DNA of 64,000 nucleotides from Paratractidigestivibacter sp963640745 (GTDB taxonomy: Bacteria > Actinomycetota > Coriobacteriia > Coriobacteriales > Atopobiaceae): the NCBI GenBank assembly GCA_963640745.1, contig CAVIBB010000002.1, positions 13,631-77,630 on the forward strand, read 5' to 3'. Below the pieces are notes generated by a model, which worked only from the letters and a program-made list of their open reading frames with translations, did no database searches and had not been told where the DNA came from. Below are positions 1 to 8,801 of this stretch, piece after piece; the stretch's first letter is position 1, and each line of letters begins with the position of its first letter. Position numbers and translations under genes: made by a program.

Positions 1-160
1 TTGAAGCTCGAGTCGTCCATGCCGTCCCTTCGCGTTGCGTTGCGTGTTGTGCAAGGCTAACAGGCTAACCGAAAGCGGGGGAGTGCGCGGGGAATTTCAC
101 GCCAGAGCAAACGGACGCTCTTCGGTGCGAGGCCTTGCAGCATTTTTTAGCGTGTACGTT

Positions 161-314
161 GCCCCGGAATGCCATCGCGCGGTAACGCCGCGGCAAGAGG
201 AGCCCCGGAAACGCGTCGTGCAGTAACGGCGCGGTAAGATCTGCCCCGGAAACGCGTCGCGCAGTAATGCTGGGCGGATTAGCGCCCTGGATTCTCGCCG
301 CGCAGTAACCGGAC
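161..314 (+). repeat. 41-bp tandem repeat array, left arm (4 units)
   Basis: Four imperfect units begin at 161, 202, 243 and 284, each exactly 41 bp apart. They share the core GCCCCGGAAACGCGTCGCGC followed by AGTAAC. The fourth unit is cut off by the IS element at 315. The same unit recurs in inverted orientation on the other side of the IS, so the array was one large palindrome before the insertion. The unit does not look protein coding. Positions 1-160 hold no gene that I can support. Confidence 0.8.
307..314. repeat. Target-site duplication, left copy (AACCGGAC)
   Basis: The 8-bp sequence AACCGGAC at 307-314 is repeated exactly at 1726-1733, immediately outside the two ends of the IS element. 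Eight to nine bases is the duplication expected for IS256-family transposition. Confidence 0.85.
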
Positions 315-421
315 GGTCACGTCCATAAAGTGGTGTAAAAGCGCGGACGGGCCGAAGGCCCGCCCGCCTTCCAAGTAAGCTTGCAATCGCCAAATTAGAC
401 AAGGAACTTGGAGGAACGGGC

Positions 422-1677
422 ATGGCCCAGATCAATATTACCCTCGACCAGGACGAGATAATGCGGCTCCTCGAGAGCTCGGGCGGCGACGCGTTCAGGA
501 TGCTGATGCAGGAGTCGCTCAACGCCGTGCTGCGGGCCGAGTCGGACGCGCAGCTGGGGGCCGCGCGCTACGAGCGCTGCGAGTCGCGCACCGACAGCCG
601 CAACGGGACCCGCGGGCGGCCCCTCACCACGCGGCTCGGCACGGTGGAGCTCTCGGTGCCCAGGCACCGCAACGAGCCCTTCCGCACCATGGTCTTCGAG
701 AACTACAGGCGCAGCGAGGCCGCCCTGGTCACCGCGATGGCGGAGATGGTCGTCGGCGGCGTGTCGACGGCCAAGGTCGGCAGGGTCATGGAGGAGATCT
801 GCGGGAAGAGCTTCTCGAAGCAGGCGGTGTCGGAGGCCTGCCGGGAGCTGGACGCGGCCGTGGAGCGCTTCAGGTCGCGGCCGCTCGAGGGCGACTACCT
901 GTTCGCCATGGCCGACGCGACCTACCTCAAGGTCAGGGAGGGGGGGCCGAGTGCGCGCCAAGGCGCTGCTCATCGCCATCGCCCTCAGGAGGGACGGGCG
1001 CAAGGAGGTCCTGGGGCTGGACCTCGCCGACGGGGAGACCGAGGCGGCCTGGTCGGCCTTCCTCGCCTCGCTCGCGTCCCGCGGCCTGGCCTCGCCGCGG
1101 ATGTTCACCTCGGACGCCTGCGAGGGGCTGGTCNNNNNNNNNNGGGCTGGTCTCGGCGCTGCGGGCGACGTGGCCCGGGGTCCCGTGGCAGCGCTGCCAG
1201 GCCCACCTCGCCCGCAACGTCGCCGACAAGGCGCCCGCCCACCTGCGGGCGGGCCTCTCCGGCGAGCTGGCGGAGATGTTCAACCAGCCCGACCTGGCCT
1301 CGGCCCGCAGGCGCAGGGACGAGATCCTCGCCGACTACCGCGAGGCGGCGCCCGCGGCGGCCGACTGCCTCAGGGACGGCTTCGACGACGCCATGACCGT
1401 GATGGAGCTGCCCGCCGGGATGCGCAGGCCGACGAGGACGTCGAACTACATCGAGAGGCTGAACAGGGAGGTGAAGCGCAGGGCGCGGGCGATCGGCGTG
1501 TTCCCGAACGCCGCCTCGGCGGTCAGGCTGGCCGGGGCGCTGCTGATGGAGACGGACGAGAGGTGGGCCGAGGCGGGCAGGGCCTACTACTCGCCGGCGT
1601 GCGAGGAGCTCGACGCCGCGTCCGGGGGGCTGGCGGCCATAGCCGAGAACCAGCGCCGGCTGAGGAAGGCGAAGTAG
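422..1677 (+). pseudogene. IS256-family transposase (frameshifted and broken by an assembly gap)
   Basis: This is a DDE transposase of the Transposase_mut (IS256) family that moves the surrounding element. It starts at ATG 422 after GGAGG. The reading frame changes twice. First, the G-run 940-946 has seven G; six would continue the family sequence, so there is one extra G. Second, the 10-N run at 1134-1143 lies between two copies of GGGCTGGTC; removing the N and one copy restores a continuous frame. The repaired product is about 411 residues, normal for the family. The likely catalytic residues are D165 (in ADATYLKV), D231 (SDACEGLV) and E338 (NYIERLN). The 10-N break is probably an assembly artefact. 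The extra G could be a sequencing error or real inactivation. Confidence 0.88.
1134..1143. other. Assembly gap of 10 N with a 9-bp overlap of the flanks
   Basis: The ten N are a placeholder. GGGCTGGTC ends at 1133 and occurs again at 1144-1152, so the two contigs overlap by 9 bases rather than lacking sequence. Collapsing the overlap puts the transposase back in frame. Confidence 0.85.
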
Positions 1678-1725
1678 GCGAGTAGACGCGCGGTTGCGAA
1701 TTTACACACCGTTGCGGACTTGACC

Positions 1726-1733
1726 AACCGGAC
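1726..1733. repeat. Target-site duplication, right copy (AACCGGAC)
   Basis: This is an exact copy of 307-314, directly after the right end of the IS element. It marks the insertion point. Confidence 0.85.
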
Positions 1734-1896
1734 GTTACTGGGCGGCGCGATTGCGGGGCGCGGGGGCCGTTTTCGTTACTGCGCGACGCAATGTTAGGGC
1801 GCACCTCTTGCCGCCGTTGCTGCGCGGCGTGCTTTTAGGGCGCGGGCGGCCTGCTCATTACTGCGCGGCGTAAATCGAGGGCTCGCGCGGGGCGCG
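1733..1896 (-). repeat. 41-bp tandem repeat array, right arm (inverted, 4 units)
   Basis: Units starting CGTTACTG or a close variant lie at 1733, 1774, 1815 and 1856, again exactly 41 bp apart. They are the reverse complement of the left-arm unit (CGCGCAGTAAC). Together with 161-314 they form an inverted array of about 320 bp once the IS is removed. Confidence 0.8.
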
Positions 1897-2132
1897 CGCA
1901 AAGGGCTTGCGCAAAGGGCCTGCCCCGCCACACAACACCTGCGGCGCTTTGGTGTGTTTCCGCAGCTTGGCGGGGGACGGTCTGGCGGTCATCGCGCAAA
2001 CCGCTAAAATACTTTGACTCCCTCACATCGTGCCAGCGCATCCACGCGGTCGAACGCGAGGGTAAGTTATGCTTCCGCGGGCGTGCCCGCGAGGCGCGAA
2101 ACGCAGATCAATCGAGGGAACGGCAGCACTAC
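1897..2132 (+). other. Intergenic leader upstream of the topoisomerase pair
   Basis: No gene is seen. A hairpin-forming stretch lies at 1923-1975, with outer arms CCCCGCCA and TGGCGGGG and alternative inner pairings. No convincing -35/-10 pair could be assigned. The structured leader could affect expression of the gene at 2133, but nothing shows this directly. Confidence 0.4.
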
Positions 2133-4115
2133 ATGGCCAACTACGGAAACGACAGCATCCGCCAGCTAAAGGACGAGGAGCGCGTACGCTTGCGCCCCGC
2201 CGTCATCTTTGGCTCAGACGGTCTCGACGGCTGCGCGCACGCCGCCTTCGAGATCCTCTCCAACGCGGTCGACGAGGCGCGCCAGGGTTTCGGCAACCTC
2301 ATCACGCTCACCGTCTTCGCGGACGGCTCCGTCGAGGTCGAGGACCACGGCCGCGGCTGCCCGCTCGATTGGAACGCCAAGGAGAAGCGCTTTAACTGGG
2401 AGCTCGTCTTCTGCGAGCTCTATGCCGGTGGCAAGTACGACAACAACCAGGGCGGCGACTACGACTTCTCGCTGGGCACGAACGGCCTGGGTTCCTGCGC
2501 CACGCAGTACGCCTCCGAGTACATGAACGTCACGGTCTGGCGCGACGGCAACAAGTACCAGCTGCACTTTAAGAAGGGTAAGGTCGTCGGCGCAAAGAAG
2601 AAGGCCCTCTCCATCGAGCCGACGGACGAGGACCGCACCGGCACCACCATCAAGTGGCGCCCCGACCTCGAGGTCTTCACCTCCATCGACGTGCCCGTGG
2701 ACTGGTACCGCGAGACCATGCGTCGCCAGGCCGTGGTCAACGCCAACGTGACCTTCCGCCTGCGCGTCGAGGGCGCCGAGGGCTTTACCGAGGAGGATTT
2801 CTGCTACCCCAAGGGCATCGAGGACTATGTGCTCGAGAAGGTGGGCGCCGAGTACCTCACCGAGCCCTTCTACATCGAGGCGAACCGCCGCGGCCGCGAC
2901 CGTGACGACCTGCCCGACTACAACGTCAAGATCACGGCGTGCCTGTGCTTCTCCCGCACCTTCCAGATGCAGGAGTACTACCACAACTCCTCGTGGCTCG
3001 AGAACGGCGGCTCGCCCGAGAAGGCGGCCCGCAGCGCGTTTACCAGCGCGATCGACGCCTACATCAAGGGCCAGGGCAAGTACAACAAAAACGAGACCGC
3101 CATTAAGTGGCAAGACGTCCAGGACTGCTTGGTGCTCGTGACGAACTGCTTCTCGACCCAGACGTCCTACGAGAACCAGACCAAGAAGGCCATCAACAAC
3201 CGCTTTATCCAGCAGGCGATGACGGCCTTCTTCAAGGAACGCCTCGAGACCTACCTCATCGAGAACAAGGCCGCCGCGGACAAGATCCTGGAGCAGGTCC
3301 TCATCAACAAGCGCTCGCGCGAGAACGCCGAGAAGACCCGCCAGAGCATCAAGACCAACCTGCAGCAGAAGACCGACATGGCCAACCGCGTGCAGAAGTT
3401 CATCGACTGCCGCTCCAAGGACAAGACCCGCCGCGAGATCTACATCGTGGAGGGCGACTCGGCGGCGGGTGCCATCCGTACCTCGCGCGACGCCGAGTTC
3501 CAGGGAGTCATGCCTGTCCGAGGCAAGATCCTGAACTGCCTCAAGGAGGACTACCCGCGCATCTTCAAGTCCGACATCATCATGGACCTGCTGCGCGTGC
3601 TCGGCTGCGGCGTCGAGGTCAAGGACAAGCGCATGAAGAACCTCGGCACCTTCGACCTCGACAACCTCAACTGGAACAAGGTCGTTATCTGTACGGACGC
3701 CGACGTCGACGGCTACCACATCCGCACGCTGATTCTCACCATGCTCTACCGCCTCGTGCCCACGCTGATCCGCGAGGGCTACGTCTACATCGCCGAGTCG
3801 CCGCTCTACGAGATCAACTGCAAGGACAAGACGTACTTTGCCTACACGGACCTCGAGAAGAACAACATGCTCAAGGAGATCGGCGACCAGAAGTGCACTA
3901 TCAACCGCTCCAAGGGTCTTGGTGAGAACGACCCGGACATGATGTGGCTCACCACCATGAACCCGGAGACCCGCCGCCTGATCAAGGTGGAGCCGGAGGA
4001 CGTGGACAAGATGGAAACCATGTTCAACCTGCTGCTGGGCAACGACGATGAGGGCCGTAAGCGCCACATCGCCGAGCACGGCAAGGAATACCTCGACCAG
4101 CTTGACCTGCAGTAG
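2133..4115 (+). CDS. Type IIA DNA topoisomerase B subunit (second, GyrB/ParE-like)
   Basis: This is the ATPase and Toprim subunit of a type IIA topoisomerase, which passes one DNA duplex through another at the cost of ATP. The GHKL ATPase domain is at about residues 20-240: E40 and N44 (ILSNAVDEA), D71 (DHGRGCPLDW) and the glycine-rich lid (LGTNGLGSC). The transducer Lys is in QTKKAINN near residue 350. The Toprim domain has E440 (EGDSA) and the metal triad D522, D524 and D526 (DADVDG). At 660 residues it is close to GyrB/ParE length. It is followed 61 bp later by the matching A subunit. The pair diverges from canonical gyrase (for example DYDFSLGTNG in the ATP lid), so I read it as a topoisomerase IV-like or extra paralogous enzyme. 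I did not assign parE. Confidence 0.88.
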   Translation: MANYGNDSIRQLKDEERVRLRPAVIFGSDGLDGCAHAAFEILSNAVDEARQGFGNLITLTVFADGSVEVEDHGRGCPLDWNAKEKRFNWELVFCELYAGGKYDNNQGGDYDFSLGTNGLGSCATQYASEYMNVTVWRDGNKYQLHFKKGKVVGAKKKALSIEPTDEDRTGTTIKWRPDLEVFTSIDVPVDWYRETMRRQAVVNANVTFRLRVEGAEGFTEEDFCYPKGIEDYVLEKVGAEYLTEPFYIEANRRGRDRDDLPDYNVKITACLCFSRTFQMQEYYHNSSWLENGGSPEKAARSAFTSAIDAYIKGQGKYNKNETAIKWQDVQDCLVLVTNCFSTQTSYENQTKKAINNRFIQQAMTAFFKERLETYLIENKAAADKILEQVLINKRSRENAEKTRQSIKTNLQQKTDMANRVQKFIDCRSKDKTRREIYIVEGDSAAGAIRTSRDAEFQGVMPVRGKILNCLKEDYPRIFKSDIIMDLLRVLGCGVEVKDKRMKNLGTFDLDNLNWNKVVICTDADVDGYHIRTLILTMLYRLVPTLIREGYVYIAESPLYEINCKDKTYFAYTDLEKNNMLKEIGDQKCTINRSKGLGENDPDMMWLTTMNPETRRLIKVEPEDVDKMETMFNLLLGNDDEGRKRHIAEHGKEYLDQLDLQ

Positions 4116-4176
4116 GGGCCGAGTGCCTCGCCGCACCGCGAACCAGACGCCCATAACGTAAGACCAAGGATTAACC

Positions 4177-6426
4177 GTGGCAAAGAAGACCAAGAAGCAG
4201 CAAAACAAGAAGAAGCAGGTAGACGCCTCGAACGTGATCGGCTTGCACTCCGAGGTCGTGGAGCAGCCCATTACCTACACGCTCGAGACCAACTACATGC
4301 CCTACGCCATGAGCACGAACGTCTCGCGCGCCTTCCCCGAGATCGACGGCTTCAAGCCCTCGCACCGTAAGCTGCTCTACACCATGTACAAGATGGGCCT
4401 GCTCAACGGCGCGCGCCAGAAGAGCGCGAACATCGTGGGCCAGACCATGAAGCTGAACCCCCACGGCGACGCGGCCATCTACGAGACGATGGTTCGTCTT
4501 GCCACGGGCAACGAGGCCCTGCTCACGCCCTTTGTCGAGTCCAAGGGCAACTTCGGCAAGTACTACTCGGGCGACCTTTCCTACGCCGCGAGCCGATACA
4601 CCGAGGCCAAGCTCTCGCCCATCTGCGCGGAGATCTTCAAGGACATCGATAAGGACCCGGTCGACTTCATGGACAGCTACGACGGCGCCATGAAGGAGCC
4701 GCGCCTGCTGCCCACGACCTTCCCGAACATCCTGGTCTCGGCCAACAAGGGCATCGGCGTGGCCATGGCCTCCGACATCTGTGGCTTTAACCTGAACGAG
4801 GTCTGCACGGCCACGATGCACTTTCTCGACGACCCCGAGTGCGACCTGCACGAGTACCTGCCCGCGCCCGACTTCTCCACCGGCGGCGAGATCATTTATC
4901 GCCGCGAGGAGATGGACAAGATCTACGAGACGGGCCTCGGCGGCTTCCAGATTCGCTCGCGCTGGCGCTACCTGCCCGAGGAGCGCATCATCGAGGTCTA
5001 CGAGATCCCTTACACCACAAAGACGGACGTGATCATCGAGCGCATCGTCAAGCTCTCCAAAGAGGGCAAGGTGCGCGAGATCGCCGACATCCGCGACGAG
5101 ACGGACCTCTCGGGCCTGCGTATCGCCATCGACGTCAAGCGCGGCACCGACCCCGAGCAGCTGATGGCCAAGCTCTTTAAGTCCACGACGCTGCAGGACA
5201 CGTTCTCGTGCAACTTCAACGTGCTGGTCGACGGTTACCCGCGCGTGATGGGCGTGCGCCAGATCCTCAAGGAGTGGGTGGCCTGGCGCATGGAGTCCAC
5301 GCGCCGCCGCATCACCTTCGACCTGCAGAAGAAGAGCGATCGCCTGCACCTGCTCCACGGCCTGGAGGCCATCCTTCTGGACATTGACAAGGCCATCGCG
5401 ATTATCCGCGGGACCAAGCTCGAGGTCGACGTCGTGCCCAACCTCATGAAGGGCTTTGGCATCGACCAGACGCAGGCCGAGTTCGTGGCCGAGATCAAAC
5501 TTCGTAACATCAACGAGGAGTATATCCTCAACCGCACGAAGGACATCGCCAAGCTCGAGGGCGAGATCGCCGAGCTCAAGGCCACGCTGGCCAGCGAGCA
5601 GAAGATCAAGGACGTTATTCGCGGCGAGCTCGCAGCCGTCAACAAGAAGTACGTGACGCCGAGAAAGACCGGGCTCGTCTCGCCGGCCGAGGTCGTTGAG
5701 GTGAGCCTGGAGCCTGAGGTCGAGGAGTACCCGGTGACCATCATGGTTTCTCGCCACGGCTACCTCAAGAAGATGACGGACCGCGTGCTCTCCCGCGCGG
5801 CGGCGCTCAAGTACAAGGACGGCGACGAGCCCTTCATCGAGTTCGCATCAAACAACACCCATGAGCTGCTGGTCTTTACCGATCAGTGCCAGGTGTACAA
5901 GTGTAAGGTCGCCTCGTTCGAGGACACGAAGTCCGCCCAGCTCGGGTCGTTCCTCGCCACTGACCTCGAGATGGCCGCCGACGAGAACGTGACCTGGGTC
6001 ATCGATCCGGAGGACTATGCCGCCGACCTGCTGTTTGTTTTCGAGAACGGCCGTGTGGCGCGCGTTGCTCTTTCCGGCTACGCCACCAAGACCAACCGCA
6101 AGAAGCTCAAGAACGCCATCTACGGAGGCTCCAAGCTGCTCTACGCGACGGTGCTCAAGGAGGACCGCGACATCGCCCTGGCCACGAACGACCAGCGCCT
6201 GCTCAACTTCAACACGTCGCTGGTCAAGACCAAGACCACGAACAGCACCCAGGGTATCCAGGCACTTACGGCCAAGAAGGGGCGCATTGTGAACGCCGTG
6301 GGAAGCCTCGAGGAGTTCCTGGGCCCGGATGCCTACGTCGAGAAGTTCTGTGCGACCAAGCTGCCCTCGGCCGGCGCCTCCATCAAGGAGACCGACATGA
6401 AGAGCCTCTTTGACCTGGAGGGCTAG
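4177..6426 (+). CDS. Type IIA DNA topoisomerase A subunit (second, GyrA/ParC-like)
   Basis: This is the DNA-cleaving subunit paired with the gene at 2133. It starts at GTG 4177 and has 749 residues. A Lys-rich tail (residues 2-14) precedes the winged-helix breakage-reunion domain. The catalytic tyrosine is Y141 in AASRYTEAKL, matching AAMRYTE of GyrA. The tower and coiled coil run to about residue 500. The C-terminal part (about 520-749) looks like degenerate beta-pinwheel blades. I see no GyrA box (QRRGGKG), so DNA wrapping and negative supercoiling are unlikely and decatenation or relaxation is more plausible. The spacing suggests co-transcription with 2133. Confidence 0.87.
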   Translation: MAKKTKKQQNKKKQVDASNVIGLHSEVVEQPITYTLETNYMPYAMSTNVSRAFPEIDGFKPSHRKLLYTMYKMGLLNGARQKSANIVGQTMKLNPHGDAAIYETMVRLATGNEALLTPFVESKGNFGKYYSGDLSYAASRYTEAKLSPICAEIFKDIDKDPVDFMDSYDGAMKEPRLLPTTFPNILVSANKGIGVAMASDICGFNLNEVCTATMHFLDDPECDLHEYLPAPDFSTGGEIIYRREEMDKIYETGLGGFQIRSRWRYLPEERIIEVYEIPYTTKTDVIIERIVKLSKEGKVREIADIRDETDLSGLRIAIDVKRGTDPEQLMAKLFKSTTLQDTFSCNFNVLVDGYPRVMGVRQILKEWVAWRMESTRRRITFDLQKKSDRLHLLHGLEAILLDIDKAIAIIRGTKLEVDVVPNLMKGFGIDQTQAEFVAEIKLRNINEEYILNRTKDIAKLEGEIAELKATLASEQKIKDVIRGELAAVNKKYVTPRKTGLVSPAEVVEVSLEPEVEEYPVTIMVSRHGYLKKMTDRVLSRAAALKYKDGDEPFIEFASNNTHELLVFTDQCQVYKCKVASFEDTKSAQLGSFLATDLEMAADENVTWVIDPEDYAADLLFVFENGRVARVALSGYATKTNRKKLKNAIYGGSKLLYATVLKEDRDIALATNDQRLLNFNTSLVKTKTTNSTQGIQALTAKKGRIVNAVGSLEEFLGPDAYVEKFCATKLPSAGASIKETDMKSLFDLEG

Positions 6427-6453
6427 CAAGTCCCCCGACGGGAGGAGAAGCGC

Positions 6454-6939
6454 ATGGATGGCGTGGCGATTCGGTTTATCGCTGCGGCGGACGACGAGGC
6501 CATGGGGACGATTGCCCGGCAGAACCTTAAGGCGGCCGGGCTGAACATTCCCGGCACGGCGTACTTCGACCCGGAGATCATGCACTTGAGCGAGTTCTAC
6601 GGCTCGGCCCCGGATCGTCGCAGCTACTTTGTGGCGGTCGGTGAGGACGGCGCGCTTCTGGGCGGAGGGGGACTCGCGGAGTTCGAGCCCCTTGAAGGTG
6701 CGGCCGAGCTGCAGAAGCTTTACCTGGCCGACGCCGCCAAGGGTCGCGGGCTTGGCACGCGTCTGGTGGGCCTGATCGAGGCCCGCGCCCGTGAGCTCGG
6801 TTACCGGCGCCTTTACCTGGAGACGCACTCCGCGTTCCAGGCGGCCATACACCTCTATGAGAAGCTCGGGTTCGAGCGCTTCGAGCCCGAGGTGACCAGC
6901 CACGCCACGATGGACCACTTCTATATCAAGTGCCTCTAA
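6454..6939 (+). CDS. GNAT-family N-acetyltransferase
   Basis: This 161-residue protein has a GNAT fold. The acetyl-CoA-binding loop is KGRGLGTRLV near residues 100-110, followed by the typical YEKLGFERF near the C-terminus. ATG 6454 follows GGGAGGAG. It lies 27 bp after the topoisomerase A gene. The substrate cannot be told from the sequence. Confidence 0.85.
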   Translation: MDGVAIRFIAAADDEAMGTIARQNLKAAGLNIPGTAYFDPEIMHLSEFYGSAPDRRSYFVAVGEDGALLGGGGLAEFEPLEGAAELQKLYLADAAKGRGLGTRLVGLIEARARELGYRRLYLETHSAFQAAIHLYEKLGFERFEPEVTSHATMDHFYIKCL

Positions 6940-6964
6940 CCTGTCCCTAGCGAGCGGGCCGCGC

Positions 6965-6970
6965 TACAAT
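6965..6970 (+). promoter_or_regulatory. Possible -10 element of prfC (TACAAT)
   Basis: TACAAT lies 33 bp before the prfC start. No good -35 is visible at the expected spacing, so the call rests on the -10 match alone. Confidence 0.35.
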
Positions 6971-7002
6971 TTTAGAGTTTGCGCACTTAAGGAAGGAAAC
7001 GC

Positions 7003-8616
7003 ATGGCCAGCCTCAAGGAACAGATTTCTTCTCGCCGCACGTTCGCGATCATCTCGCACCCGGACGCCGGCAAGACCACCCTTACCGAGAAGCTCCTCCT
7101 GTATACCGGCAGCATCCAGACCGCCGGTTCCGTAAAGGGCAAGAGCTCCGCCAAGCACGCGGTCTCGGACTGGATGGACATCGAGAAGGAGCGCGGCATC
7201 TCCGTTACCTCGTCGGTGCTGCAGTTCACCTATGAAGGCCACTGCGTGAACATCCTTGACACCCCGGGCCACCAGGACTTCTCTGAGGACACGTACCGTA
7301 CCCTCATGGCGGCCGACGCCGCGGTCATGGTCATCGACGGTGCCAAGGGCGTCGAGGCTCAGACCAAGAAGCTCTTTAAGGTCTGCACCCTGCGTCACAT
7401 TCCCATCTTCACCTTTGTGAACAAGCTCGACCACGACGCGCGCGACCCCTTCGACCTCATGGAGGAGATCGAGACCGTCCTGGGCATCGGCACCTACCCG
7501 ATGAACTGGCCCATCGGAAGCGGCCGCAACTTCCGCGGCGTCTTCGACCGCCAGGCGCGCCGCGTGCTGGCCTTCGAGGGCGACGGCCACGCCAACGCCA
7601 CCAAGAAGGTTCGCGAGATCGAGGCCGAGCTCGGCAGCGACCAGCTCGAGGAGCTCGTCGGCCAGGAGAACCACAACAACCTGATGGACGACATCGAGCT
7701 GCTCGACGGCGCGGGCGACGAGCTCGACCTCGAGGCTGTGGGCTGCGGAAAGCTGAGCCCGGTCTTCTTTGGCTCGGCCCTTACTAACTTCGGTGTCGAG
7801 CCCTTCCTCAAGGAGTTCCTGTGCCTGACTCCGCCGCCGCGCGCCTACACGGACCAGCTTTCGGGCGAGGCCGTTGACCCGGCGGAGAACGATTTCTCGG
7901 GCTTCGTGTTCAAGATCCAGGCCAACATGGACAAGAACCACCGTGACCGCATTGCCTTCGTGCGCATCTGCTCGGGCAAGTTCGAGCGCGGCATGACGGC
8001 CTACCACGTGCAGGGCGAGCGCAACCTCAAGCTGGCCACGGGCACCTCGATGATGGCCGACGACCGCGCCATCGTGGACGAGGCCTACGCCGGCGATATC
8101 GTAGGTCTCTTCGACCCGGGTATTTTCTCTATCGGCGATACTGTCTGCGCCGGCAAGAAGCGCGTGAAGTACCCGCCCATCCCCACCTTCCAGCCCGAGC
8201 ACTTCGCAAAGATCTCGCAGGTAGATACCCTTAAGCGTAAGCAGTTCATTAAGGGCATGGAGGAGCTCGCGCAGGAGGGCGCCGTCCAGATCTTCCGCGA
8301 GTACGGCGCCGGCATGGAGTCCGTCATCGTGGGCGTGGTCGGAGTGCTGCAGTTCGAGGTGCTTGAGCAGCGCCTGGAGAGCGAGTACCACGTCAAGGTC
8401 TACCGCCAGGGCCTGCCGTACAACCAGATTCGCTGGATTCAGAACGCTCCGGACTCCTACGACATCAAGAAGCTCAGCCTCACGCGCGATACCTGCCGCG
8501 TTGAGGACATGCGCGGCGGTCGCCTGCTGCTCTTTACCTCGGAGTGGAACATCAACTGGGCTGTCGAGCACAACGAGGGGCTCGAGCTGTCTGAGTTCGG
8601 TAACGTGACGTTCTAA
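7003..8616 (+). CDS. prfC: Peptide chain release factor 3
   Basis: RF3 is a translational GTPase that removes RF1/RF2 from the ribosome after termination. At 537 residues it has family length. G1 is in SHPDAGKTT (about residues 19-27), G3 is DTPGHQDF and G4 is NKLD; the EF-Tu-like domain 2 and the RF3 C-terminal domain follow. ATG 7003 is preceded by AAGGAAGG. It is probably transcribed alone, with hairpins at 8639-8678 and 8724-8753 downstream. Confidence 0.95.
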   Translation: MASLKEQISSRRTFAIISHPDAGKTTLTEKLLLYTGSIQTAGSVKGKSSAKHAVSDWMDIEKERGISVTSSVLQFTYEGHCVNILDTPGHQDFSEDTYRTLMAADAAVMVIDGAKGVEAQTKKLFKVCTLRHIPIFTFVNKLDHDARDPFDLMEEIETVLGIGTYPMNWPIGSGRNFRGVFDRQARRVLAFEGDGHANATKKVREIEAELGSDQLEELVGQENHNNLMDDIELLDGAGDELDLEAVGCGKLSPVFFGSALTNFGVEPFLKEFLCLTPPPRAYTDQLSGEAVDPAENDFSGFVFKIQANMDKNHRDRIAFVRICSGKFERGMTAYHVQGERNLKLATGTSMMADDRAIVDEAYAGDIVGLFDPGIFSIGDTVCAGKKRVKYPPIPTFQPEHFAKISQVDTLKRKQFIKGMEELAQEGAVQIFREYGAGMESVIVGVVGVLQFEVLEQRLESEYHVKVYRQGLPYNQIRWIQNAPDSYDIKKLSLTRDTCRVEDMRGGRLLLFTSEWNINWAVEHNEGLELSEFGNVTF

Positions 8617-8638
8617 TCCCGCATCTCCCCAGACGCTC

Positions 8639-8678
8639 GGCAGGCGTATATCTGGCGCTCGTCCGTCCTACGCCTGCC
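8639..8678 (+). terminator. Hairpin downstream of prfC
   Basis: A ten-base stem (GGCAGGCGTA with TACGCCTGCC) has a 20-nt loop, starts 22 bp after the prfC stop and is followed by CGTTTGG. It is a weak rho-independent terminator candidate. Confidence 0.45.
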
Positions 8679-8723
8679 CGTTTGGCTCGTTTTGCATCCG
8701 AAGATGGCCGTTTGTCCACAAAA

Positions 8724-8753
8724 GAGGCCCCGCCGGTTATCCGACGGGGCCTC
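8724..8753 (-). terminator. Terminator between convergent genes
   Basis: The stem GAGGCCCCG/CGGGGCCTC has a 12-nt loop. On the minus strand it is followed by TTTTG, so it best terminates the surface-protein gene at 8802. It may also serve prfC from the other side. Confidence 0.7.
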
Positions 8754-8801
8754 AACGCTGTTGGCCGAGTTATTTGCGCGACTGGCAAGAACTGCTCGTC
8801 T

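Larger units (their letters stand above)
315..1725 (+). mobile_element. IS256-family insertion sequence
   Basis: The element spans about 1.41 kb, has imperfect terminal inverted repeats and encodes one transposase. The left end starts GGTCACGTCC at 315. The reverse complement of the right end starts GGTCAAGTCC at 1725, and about 22 of the first 31 bases agree. It is flanked by the direct repeat AACCGGAC (307-314 and 1726-1733). Removing the element and one repeat copy rejoins GCAGTAACCGGACGTTACTG, the near-palindromic centre of an inverted 41-bp repeat array. The transposase is interrupted in this assembly, but the intact duplication suggests a fairly recent insertion. Confidence 0.9.

Noticed and set aside
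161..1896. 41-bp direct units read as a CRISPR array
   Set aside because: Units are contiguous without unique spacers, the two halves are inverted relative to each other, and there are no cas genes.
2214..4271. Very long minus-strand open frame opposite the topoisomerase B gene
   Set aside because: It is an antisense shadow caused by codon bias in high-GC DNA; the translation has no recognisable domain and the plus-strand gene explains the region fully.
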